DNA from: JANNHP01 sp031404455
Lineage (GTDB): Bacteria; Planctomycetota; JAJSAM01; JAJVHW01
Assembly: GCA_031404455.1 (NCBI GenBank)
Contig: JANNHP010000428.1
Location: forward strand, 1-11,390
Direction of reading: 5' to 3'
Length of the DNA: 11,390 nt
In this document: piece after piece, positions 1 to 5,139 of the stretch
How the letters are laid out: every line of letters begins with the position of its first letter
Position numbering within the stretch: position 1 is the stretch's first letter
The notes under the pieces: generated by a model
What the model saw: only the letters and a program-made list of their open reading frames with translations
The model's database searches: none
Told to the model about the DNA's origin: nothing
Position numbers and translations under genes: made by a program

Positions 1-29
1 CCGACGACCTTTACCTGCTGCTGGCCCAT
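1..29 (-). CDS. Possible first codons of a minus-strand gene cut by the window edge
   Basis: An ATG at 29 on the minus strand opens a frame reading MGQQQVKVV before the window ends. About nine bases upstream of it is a GGCGGAG stretch that could act as a ribosome binding site. The gene lies downstream of, and in the same direction as, the [2Fe-2S] subunit at 160-684. In molybdenum hydroxylase operons the large molybdopterin-binding subunit often comes next, and its N-terminus commonly has a VG-x-R-x-D type start. Nine codons cannot prove this, so the identity is only an inference from position. The frame is also open upstream of the ATG, so the true start could differ. Confidence 0.3.
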
Positions 30-51
30 ACGGACCCACTCCGCCGTGCTC

Positions 52-138
52 GGGGCGACCCAGGGGTCGCCCGCCGCCCGAACGACGCGACACCACCGTT
101 CCCGCCGGGGCGTGGGCGGGCGACCCTTGGGTCGCCCC
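52..138. repeat. Inverted pair of REP-like palindromes
   Basis: Two copies of the same palindrome lie 45 bp apart. The first is GGGCGACCC-AG-GGGTCGCCC at 53-72 and the second GGGCGACCC-TT-GGGTCGCCC at 118-137. Each has a perfect 9-bp stem with a 2-base centre. The flanks show that they face opposite ways: GGGGCGACCC leads the first copy, and the reverse complement of the second begins GTAGGGGCGACCC. Both are followed by GCCC/GCCGCCC-type sequence. Inverted pairs of GC-rich palindromes between genes are typical of REP/BIME elements, which are mobilised by RAYT (Y1) transposases. No transposase is visible in the window. The pair lies just past the stop of the [2Fe-2S] subunit gene, so it may also stabilise or end that transcript. 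Confidence 0.75.
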
Positions 139-159
139 TACAGAGACGATGCGGGATCA

Positions 160-684
160 TCACTTCGCCGAGACGGGCTCGCCGACCGTCGCCTTCGCGG
201 GTTCGCCCCGCATCCGGCCGGCGGCGTGCTCCACGGCGTCGACGATCTTCGCGAAGCCGGTGCAGCGGCACAGGTTCCCGGAGATCGCGTCCTTGATCTC
301 CTCGCGGGAGGGGGCGGGGTTCTCGGCGAGGAGCGCGACCGACGTCATCACGAAGCCCGGCGTGCAGTAGCCGCACTGCGAACCGCCGCACGAGGCGAAC
401 GCCTCCTGCACGGGGTGCAGGCCCTTCTCGCCGACGAGGCCCTCGATCGTGGTGATCGCACGCCCCTCGGCCTCGAGTGCCAGGGTGAGGCAGGAGAGCG
501 TCGGCTTGCCGTCCACGAGGACCGTGCAACAGCCGCAGGTGCCCATGTCGCAGCCGATCTTGGTGCCCGTGAGCCCACAGCCGTCGCGGAGAGCCAGCGC
601 GAGCGTGTCCGAGGGACGGATCGCGGCCTCGAGGGCGGAGCCGTTGACGGCGAGCTTGACGATCACTCGAGGCGTTCGCGACAT
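160..684 (-). CDS. [2Fe-2S] subunit of a molybdenum hydroxylase (xanthine/CO dehydrogenase family)
   Basis: This 174-residue protein is the iron-sulfur electron-transfer subunit of a three-part molybdenum hydroxylase. It passes electrons from the molybdopterin subunit to the FAD subunit in the cytoplasm. Both [2Fe-2S] sites are complete. The ferredoxin-like site has C45, C50, C53 and C65 within GCDMGTCGCCTV and the following LSC. The helical C-terminal site has C104 and C107 (QCGYCTPG) plus C139 and C141 (LCRCTGF). Length fits the family (about 150-175), with a short extra C-terminal tail after residue 155. The ATG at 684 is followed directly by the domain. No FAD or molybdopterin subunit is complete in the window: upstream is a toxin-antitoxin pair, and the downstream partner would be beyond the left edge. 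The substrate (CO, purines, aldehydes, aromatics) cannot be told from this subunit, so no gene symbol is given. Confidence 0.95.
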   Translation of the reverse strand: MSRTPRVIVKLAVNGSALEAAIRPSDTLALALRDGCGLTGTKIGCDMGTCGCCTVLVDGKPTLSCLTLALEAEGRAITTIEGLVGEKGLHPVQEAFASCGGSQCGYCTPGFVMTSVALLAENPAPSREEIKDAISGNLCRCTGFAKIVDAVEHAAGRMRGEPAKATVGEPVSAK

Positions 685-714
685 GGGGCGGGAGGCTATC
701 CGCCGCGGGAAGGA

Positions 715-747
715 CTCGCCACCTACGGCGAGGGATCTCTGTAGGTG
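715..747 (-). terminator. Two mutually exclusive stem-loops after vapC (possible terminator)
   Basis: Directly after the vapC stop codon, CACCTAC (720-726) can pair with GTAGGTG (741-747). Alternatively CTCGCC (715-720) can pair with GGCGAG (727-732) around the same ACCTAC. The two structures share bases and cannot form together. Neither is followed by a T tract on the minus strand, so termination is only a guess. This segment also holds whatever leader the [2Fe-2S] subunit gene has. Confidence 0.3.
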
Positions 748-1170
748 TCAGGCCTCGTCCGGGATGACCAGCCGGATCGCCGCGCCGCCGTCCTTGCGAT
801 AGACGCGGAAGTCCGCGTCGAGCGTGCAGACGACGTGGTCGTCGAACGCATCGGCCATCCTGACGAGGCACGCGTCCGCGAACGACATCGGAAGGTCGCG
901 GTACTTCTTCATGAGGCGCCGAACCGCAGCAACGTCCGCCGCCAGGTTGAAGTCGATGGACAAGCTCCCGCGCGCCACCCAGTCGAGGACTTTGTCCTGC
1001 GCGGGCGCGCGAGCCCGGAGCAGGTACATCGCTTCGGCGAGAACGGGTTCGCAGGTGAGGAGCGGGTTGCGAACGCCGGCGAACGATTCGATCGCCCATT
1101 CGTGGTGCTCGTCGTCGGCATCGAAGAACGCGACCAGCGATCCCGCATCGACGATGGCACGCTCAGTCAC
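748..1170 (-). CDS. vapC: PIN-domain toxin of a VapBC-type toxin-antitoxin pair
   Basis: This 140-residue protein is a PIN-domain ribonuclease, the toxin half of a type II toxin-antitoxin system; such toxins cut RNA, often tRNA, using Mg2+. The expected acidic residues are present: D8 in the first strand (IVDAGSLVAFFD), E41/E46 in EPVLAEAMYLL, D99 in SFADACLVRMA, and D118/D120 in TLDADF. The protein runs the full PIN length. The start is GTG at 1170, which overlaps the antitoxin stop by 8 nt (GTGACTGA), so the two are translationally coupled. The [2Fe-2S] subunit follows 63 bp downstream on the same strand but is unlikely to be related. No loss of an active-site residue is apparent, so the toxin should be functional. 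The family is clear; the RNA target is unknown. Confidence 0.93.
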   Translation of the reverse strand: MTERAIVDAGSLVAFFDADDEHHEWAIESFAGVRNPLLTCEPVLAEAMYLLRARAPAQDKVLDWVARGSLSIDFNLAADVAAVRRLMKKYRDLPMSFADACLVRMADAFDDHVVCTLDADFRVYRKDGGAAIRLVIPDEA

Positions 1171-1447
1171 GCCCGAAGCCTTCCATGTGCTTCGGATTCG
1201 TCGAGAGGTCCCGGTGGCCGCTCCTGACGATTCCGCAGCCGTCTTTCATCGCCTCGTACGCCGAGACGAACTGGTCCTTCGTCGCCGGGTTCGCCTCGGA
1301 GTCGCGCCCGGAGTGATCCGCCTCGGCGACGCGGAGACCGTTCGCGACGTAGCGGGCGATCAGGTCCTTCAGCGAGAGGCCCTCGAGCGCGGCCCTCGAC
1401 TTGAGCTGGCGGAAGACGGCGTCGGGCAGATCGAGCGTCGTACGCAT
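1163..1447 (-). CDS. vapB: Ribbon-helix-helix antitoxin of the VapBC pair
   Basis: This 94-residue protein should be the antitoxin that binds and neutralises the PIN toxin encoded directly after it, and represses the pair. Residues 1-40 (MRTTLDLPDAVFRQLKSRAA and onward) match an Arc/CopG-type ribbon-helix-helix: a short N-terminal strand with alternating Thr/Leu followed by two helices. The second half is polar and probably disordered until it wraps around the toxin. The usual antitoxin-first order and an 8-nt overlap with vapC support the pairing. The ATG at 1447 is immediately before the RHH strand. The protein is slightly longer than many VapB antitoxins (70-85 residues). Autoregulation through the repeats just upstream (1452-1471) is inferred from the family. 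Confidence 0.88.
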   Translation of the reverse strand: MRTTLDLPDAVFRQLKSRAALEGLSLKDLIARYVANGLRVAEADHSGRDSEANPATKDQFVSAYEAMKDGCGIVRSGHRDLSTNPKHMEGFGRD

Positions 1448-1451
1448 GGAA

Positions 1452-1471
1452 GCATCTTGATGGCTTGATGC
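1452..1471 (-). promoter_or_regulatory. Candidate VapB operator
   Basis: Just upstream of the vapB start, read on the minus strand, is GCATC-AAGC-CATCAAGATGC. It contains a tandem direct repeat CATCAAG-C-CATCAAG (plus-strand 1456-1470) and an outer dyad GCATC/GATGC (1452-1456 and 1467-1471). Ribbon-helix-helix repressors bind such short repeated half-sites next to their own start. The segment is less GC-rich than its surroundings. No convincing -35/-10 pair could be fixed in the 79 bp between the thioredoxin-like gene and vapB. Confidence 0.4.
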
Positions 1472-1526
1472 GAAGACGTCGAGTTTTCGATGGTCGGGCT
1501 CGGGGAGACGGCGTTCCGCGCGCGCC

Positions 1527-2558
1527 CTACTTCCCCGGCCGCCTCGCGATGCGCCGCTCGCACTCGGCGATCCACTCGCCGGCCTTCTTCTCGGGCGACG
1601 TGTCGGGGTACTTCTCCTGGAACGCCTTCAGCTTCTCGATCAGCCGTTCGAGGCCCTTGATGTCCTGCCTCGCGACGTCCTCGACGAGGTGGTCGAGGTA
1701 CTCCTGCGCCAGGACGATGTACTTCACGCGCGGATTGGCGTCGAGCTCGTCCTTCAGCTTCTGCACCTCGGCGAGATGGTCGGTGCCCTTGTAGGTGACG
1801 AGCATCCGCTCGACCCGGTGGTAGGCGACGGCCCAGTCGAGGTCCTTGATCAGCGCGTCCACGACGCCCCGCTGGAACGTCCAGTAGCGCGAGATCTCCT
1901 TCTTCACCTTGGCGCAGAAGGCCTTCGCCTCGCCCGAGGCGTGGCTGTCGGTGAAAACCTTGTCCGCGAAGTCGATCGCCTCGCCGAAGCGCAGGTCGAG
2001 CAGCGCCTTCGCCGCGTGGCGCGCGTCGTAGGGCACGGTCTTCGGGTCACCGAACGCGCAGCGGTTGATCTGCGCCTCGAGGATGTCCTTCGTCAGCGCG
2101 GCGACGTGCGCGTGCCACGCGACCTTGCCGTCGGGACCGATCACGTACGTCCGCGGCATCGACGTGCCGGGATAGCCCTTGAGCAGGGCTCCAGCGCCGT
2201 CCCAGCCCACCTGCCACTTGATCGACGCCGCGTCGTCGACCAGGTACTTCGTCGCGCAAGCGTCCTCCGCGGACTCCAGCACCTCGATGATCACGACGGG
2301 CTGCGACTTGTACGTCTCGGCGAGCTTCACGAGGTTGGGCAGGAACCCCTTCGAGGTCGCGCGCGACGGGTCGGAGACGTGGAGGATCACGACCTTGCCG
2401 CGGAGGCTCGCGATCTTCGGCGCGGCGCCGTTCCACCACGTGGTCGCGACGATCTCGGGCGCCGGCTGGTCGAGACGGTCCACGATGTCGGCCCGCGCCG
2501 CCGTGCCCCAGCAGAGGGCGAGGACGAGGGCCGCGAGGCAGTGGCTGCGTTCGGTCAC
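1527..2558 (-). CDS. Exported thioredoxin-fold protein without active-site cysteines
   Basis: This protein has about 343 residues from a GTG start at 2558. That start gives a good signal peptide (MTERSHCLAALVLALCWGTA, cleavage after ARA23), so the mature protein acts outside the cytoplasmic membrane. A TTG 21 bp further upstream would only add seven residues before the signal. Residues about 30-170 resemble the TlpA/redoxin fold: PAPEI near the N-terminus, strand GKVVILHVSD (54-63), and a cis-proline loop with P135 before TYVIGPDGKVAWHAH. Where TlpA proteins have W-C-x-x-C, this one has SDPSRATSKG, so both redox cysteines are gone and thiol-disulfide exchange through that site is impossible. 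The second half (about 175-343) is charged and helical and ends in basic residues. Role unknown; binding or scaffolding is more likely than catalysis. It may be co-transcribed with the DUF11 gene upstream, but a strong hairpin separates them. Confidence 0.85.
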   Translation of the reverse strand: MTERSHCLAALVLALCWGTAARADIVDRLDQPAPEIVATTWWNGAAPKIASLRGKVVILHVSDPSRATSKGFLPNLVKLAETYKSQPVVIIEVLESAEDACATKYLVDDAASIKWQVGWDGAGALLKGYPGTSMPRTYVIGPDGKVAWHAHVAALTKDILEAQINRCAFGDPKTVPYDARHAAKALLDLRFGEAIDFADKVFTDSHASGEAKAFCAKVKKEISRYWTFQRGVVDALIKDLDWAVAYHRVERMLVTYKGTDHLAEVQKLKDELDANPRVKYIVLAQEYLDHLVEDVARQDIKGLERLIEKLKAFQEKYPDTSPEKKAGEWIAECERRIARRPGK

Positions 2559-2628
2559 GAGCGAAGCATCGGGCCGCAAGGCGGCGCCGTCAACCCGTTA
2601 GCAGCGGAGCGCACAGCTCGGAAACGGT

Positions 2629-2669
2629 TTCGGGCGCGGTCCGGACAGGTGGTCCGAGCCGCGCCCGAA
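2629..2669 (-). terminator. Long stem-loop downstream of the DUF11 gene
   Basis: TTCGGGCGCGG (2629-2639) pairs perfectly over 11 bp with CCGCGCCCGAA (2659-2669). After one wobble and one mismatch a further 5 bp pair (CGGAC 2642-2646 with GTCCG 2652-2656), leaving a 5-base loop. It lies about 95 nt past the DUF11 stop and about 70 nt before the thioredoxin-like start, within a 206-bp intergenic gap. No U tract follows on the minus strand, so it may end transcription inefficiently or protect the upstream mRNA end. Nothing else recognisable was found in the gap. Confidence 0.55.
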
Positions 2670-2764
2670 GGTCCCGCGGGGCTCCCCGCCGGGCGCGTTC
2701 CGTCGAAGTCGAACGGCACGCGCTGCGGCGGCGAGGTCCCGCGGGAGAGGGAGATCGAGGAGGA

Positions 2765-4306
2765 CTAGTAGACGCGGGTCGCCTCGGCCTGCTCGACCGG
2801 GCGCGTCGTCTCCTTCGTGTTCATCGTGATCTTGAAACGGGAGTCGGCGGGCTTGACGCCCTTGACCACGACCGTCCACGACACGACTTCCTTCGGTCCG
2901 AGCGTGACGACCGGAGCGAACGTGAGCTTCGACGCGGCGTAGGTGCCCTTCGTGGGACCGTCGCTGGAGACGTAGGACACCGCGTCCTCGTGCTCGCAGG
3001 TGATGACGATGTCCGAGTCGGGCGCGGTGCCCTGGTTCGTCACGCGGATCGTGTACGTCGTCGTGCCGCCGACCGGAACCGGATCGGGATTGTCGACGAG
3101 CTCGAGCAGCACCGCGGGGATGCCGATGAACGCGACGCTCGCGGACGCCGTGACGGGCTCCGCGCAGTGAGCGGAGGCCGAGACGCGGTTGTCGATCGCG
3201 CCCGTGGACTTGCGGCTGGCGCCCACGGTGACGGTCTTCGAGGCGCCCGGGGCGATGTCGCCCAGGTTCCAGGTGACGGTCGAGCCCGAGGCCGTGCCGC
3301 CGTCGCTGATCGCTCCGACCGAGTCGGCGCCGGTCATCGTGTCCTTCAACTGGCAGCCGCCTGCGACCCAGTCACCCGAGTTCTTCACGGTGATCGAGAA
3401 CTTCGCGTCGCGGCCGATGATCTGCGTCTTCACGTCGGCGACCTTCGTGACCTCGAGAATGCCCTTCTTCACGACCGTGTCGCTCGCGGCGGAGGCCGTG
3501 AGGCCGCCGGCGGCCGTCGCGGTCGCCTTGTTGGTGAACCTGCCGGTCTTCGAGGCGCGTGCCTTTGCGGTCATCTCCTTCGAGGCGCCCGGCGCGAGCG
3601 CGCCCACGTTGAACGTGACCGTCGGCTTGCCGTCGACCGTCCAGCCCTCGGGGAGTGTGTCCACGACCTTGACGTCGGTCGCCTGGCCGTTGCCCGGGTT
3701 CTTGACGACGAGCTTGATCGGGATGTCGTCGTACATGCACGACTCGCCGGGAGCGGACTTCACGAGCTCCAGCTTCGGCGTCAGGACCGGTGCCGGCGGC
3801 TTCGCCGCGACCGGGGCCGGCGCGGGCGCCGGGGCCGGCTTCGGGCCGTACGAGACCGACGCGCAGCGCGAGACGGCGCTCATCGACGTCGCGCGGCCGA
3901 CGACCGAGATGTCCGCGGAAGCACCCGGGTCGAGCGTCCCGAGGTCCCAACTGATCTTGCCGCCCGCGACCTTGCCCGCGGGCTCGGCGCTCTCGAACTT
4001 GAACCCGGAGGACGGGATGTCGTCCGAGACGACGACGCCGACGAGCGGCGTGGACGGCGAGATGTTCTTCACGCGGATCGTGTAGTGGAGGTCGTCGCTC
4101 GAGTCGACCGACGCAGGGATGATCTTCTCGATCGTGATCACGCTGGTCTTCATGTCGCCGGTCGGCAGCGCCTGCCCAGCCCAGAGGTAACCCGGACCGA
4201 GGTCCGGCTGCCTGAGCGGGCTCGGGCCAGCGGTCTTCCCGGCCGCCTGGCAGGCTCCCGCCGCCAAGGCCGCCAGCACAACGAGCGTCAGACTCGCGTG
4301 TCTCAT
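2765..4306 (-). CDS. Lipoprotein with four DUF11 repeat domains
   Basis: This protein has about 513 residues. The chosen ATG at 4306 has AAGAAGG nine bases upstream; an ATG three codons earlier would leave no room for that site. Residues 1-18 form a signal peptide ending LAAGA before C19, a loose lipobox, so a lipid-anchored surface protein is likely. Four immunoglobulin-like DUF11 domains follow at about 50-152, 177-281, 282-393 and 394-513. They show the family pattern: YTIRVKN/FSITVKN strands, then D-x-(L/I)P or KDT, then W-x-LG-x-(L/I)-x-PG (SWDLGTLDPGAS, TWNLGDIAPGAS). A Pro-Ala linker (153-176) separates domains 1 and 2. Such proteins are usually cell-surface or envelope components. Paired cysteines in domains 2-3 could form disulfides. 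The neighbour upstream is a small cysteine-rich lipoprotein. Function beyond an extracellular structural or adhesive role is unknown. Confidence 0.9.
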   Translation of the reverse strand: MRHASLTLVVLAALAAGACQAAGKTAGPSPLRQPDLGPGYLWAGQALPTGDMKTSVITIEKIIPASVDSSDDLHYTIRVKNISPSTPLVGVVVSDDIPSSGFKFESAEPAGKVAGGKISWDLGTLDPGASADISVVGRATSMSAVSRCASVSYGPKPAPAPAPAPVAAKPPAPVLTPKLELVKSAPGESCMYDDIPIKLVVKNPGNGQATDVKVVDTLPEGWTVDGKPTVTFNVGALAPGASKEMTAKARASKTGRFTNKATATAAGGLTASAASDTVVKKGILEVTKVADVKTQIIGRDAKFSITVKNSGDWVAGGCQLKDTMTGADSVGAISDGGTASGSTVTWNLGDIAPGASKTVTVGASRKSTGAIDNRVSASAHCAEPVTASASVAFIGIPAVLLELVDNPDPVPVGGTTTYTIRVTNQGTAPDSDIVITCEHEDAVSYVSSDGPTKGTYAASKLTFAPVVTLGPKEVVSWTVVVKGVKPADSRFKITMNTKETTRPVEQAEATRVY

Positions 4307-4452
4307 GTTCCCCATCCTTCTTGATTGCGGCGAGAGGTCTCCCGACCGTCCGCGAACACCCCGCGGAATCCGGCTCGTGCCCTCGCCCAGATCTGCCTTC
4401 CAAACTCCCGTCCGCCGACTCGAATTCCAATCCGACCCGGCGGCGGCCTGCT

Positions 4453-4491
4453 TCGCCGGTCCCGTCCGCACCTCGCGCCCGGGACCGGCGA
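4453..4491. repeat. Perfect 12-bp inverted repeat
   Basis: TCGCCGGTCCCG (4453-4464) and CGGGACCGGCGA (4480-4491) are exact reverse complements around a 15-base spacer. It sits about 150 bp upstream of the DUF11 start, where it could be an operator or an RNA hairpin in the leader. Confidence 0.6.
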
Positions 4492-4547
4492 CGTCGGCGA
4501 ACATCATACGGAACTCGCTCGCCGGACCGAGTGATTCAGCTCACGAC

Positions 4548-4570
4548 GCCCCGGCTCGCCTCGCCGGGGC
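4548..4570 (-). terminator. 8-bp stem-loop, possible terminator of the small lipoprotein gene
   Basis: GCCCCGGC (4548-4555) pairs exactly with GCCGGGGC (4563-4570) around a 7-base loop. It is about 185 nt past the stop of the cysteine-rich lipoprotein. No U tract follows, so the role is uncertain. Confidence 0.35.
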
Positions 4571-4609
4571 TCCCGATTCCGCGTCGCTGCCGAGCGGGGC
4601 GCAGGTCGC

Positions 4610-4657
4610 TCGAACGAGCGGGCACTCGAACGAGCGGGCGCGCAAATCGAACGAGCG
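4610..4657. repeat. Three copies of TCGAACGAGCG
   Basis: Exact 11-base copies begin at 4610, 4626 and 4647, that is 16 and 21 bp apart. The first is preceded by CGCTCG, making a CGCTCG-AA-CGAGCG palindrome. They may be binding sites or decayed tandem duplications. Confidence 0.6.
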
Positions 4658-4698
4658 CTCCGTCGCAGGTGGGTCTCACCGGAGACGGGCGCTCAGTT

Positions 4699-4743
4699 GT
4701 CGCGATCAGGCGTTCGTCGCGATCAGGCGTTCGTCGCGATCAG
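4699..4743. repeat. 17-bp tandem repeat, 2.6 copies
   Basis: GTCGCGATCAGGCGTTC occurs at 4699-4715 and 4716-4732, and its first 11 bases again at 4733-4743. Each unit holds the palindrome TCGCGA. The array begins 12 bp beyond the stop of the small lipoprotein. Seventeen is not a multiple of three, in keeping with a noncoding array. Confidence 0.85.
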
Positions 4744-4754
4744 GGGCTCGCCGG

Positions 4755-5045
4755 CTACTTGGCGCAGGGATCGGCGTACGACTTGTGGCCGTGATGCGTG
4801 TCCGGGCACGCGCAGCAGCCGCCGTAAGGGAGGTCGTCCTTCAGACGGCCCATGTCCTTGTCGGCCTCGCTGATGTAGCAGGCGGTGCAGTCGTGGCCCT
4901 TCGAGCAGGGCGTCGGCACGCAGACCGTGCCTCCGGACGCGCCCGTCGTGCCGGCGGCCTTCGTCGAACCGCGGTTGCACTGGCAGGCGGAGAGCGAGAC
5001 CATCAACGCCATCAGAACGGCACAAGCGGCAATCCTACGGCCCAT
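4755..5045 (-). CDS. Small cysteine-rich lipoprotein
   Basis: This 96-residue protein has a clear lipoprotein signal: MGRR, a hydrophobic stretch, then the lipobox LSA before C21. GGGAGG seven bases before the ATG is one of the strongest ribosome binding sites in the window, and it fixes the start. The mature protein is about 76 residues. It has a Gly/Ser/Thr-rich tether (24-40), then a compact cysteine domain: C42, C47, C53, C56, C77, C78, C80 and C94, with histidines H51, H84, H85 and H87. No known family was recognised. Eight cysteines and four histidines in 53 residues suggest either a disulfide-knotted envelope domain or a metal site. It lies between the RNB exonuclease (94-bp gap upstream) and the DUF11 lipoprotein and is probably its own transcription unit. 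Conservation of the Cys/His pattern is untested. Confidence 0.85.
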   Translation of the reverse strand: MGRRIAACAVLMALMVSLSACQCNRGSTKAAGTTGASGGTVCVPTPCSKGHDCTACYISEADKDMGRLKDDLPYGGCCACPDTHHGHKSYADPCAK

Positions 5046-5139
5046 GAGATCCTCCCGAATGATGGTGCTGCACCGATGAAGGCCGACACCCTAGCGGCTG
5101 CCCCGCCGGAATCGAAGCGTCATCTCGCGGGTCCCGAGG

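Larger units (their letters stand above)
4307..4754. other. Gene-free stretch with stem-loops and tandem repeats
   Basis: About 450 bp between the start of the DUF11 lipoprotein and the stop of the cysteine-rich lipoprotein hold no credible gene; frames open through it are Arg/Pro-rich and match no family. It must contain the DUF11 promoter unless that gene is read from upstream. The only -10-like string is TATGAT on the minus strand (4503-4508), without a -35 box, which is weak. Two perfect inverted repeats and two clusters of short tandem repeats, listed separately, occupy much of it. Confidence 0.7.

Noticed and set aside
46..744. Plus-strand frame opposite the [2Fe-2S] subunit
   Set aside because: All eight cluster-binding cysteines are on the minus strand; the plus product is an antisense shadow.
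715..747. Attenuator-like switch between vapC and the [2Fe-2S] gene
   Set aside because: The two short stems are mutually exclusive, but there is no leader peptide, ligand motif or U tract to support regulation.
2990..4324. Plus-strand open frames opposite the DUF11 gene
   Set aside because: They are shadows of a clear four-domain protein; their sequence is Arg/Asp or Ala/Pro-rich low complexity.
4307..4507. N-terminal extension of the DUF11 protein to 4507
   Set aside because: It would bury the signal peptide about 67 residues into the protein; AAGAAGG is well placed for the ATG at 4306.
4503..4508. TATGAT as a DUF11 promoter
   Set aside because: No -35 box is found at 16-18 bp and the site is some 200 bp from the start codon, so it was not listed as a promoter.
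4610..4743. CRISPR array
   Set aside because: The repeats are 11 and 17 bp with no or very short spacers, and no cas gene is near.
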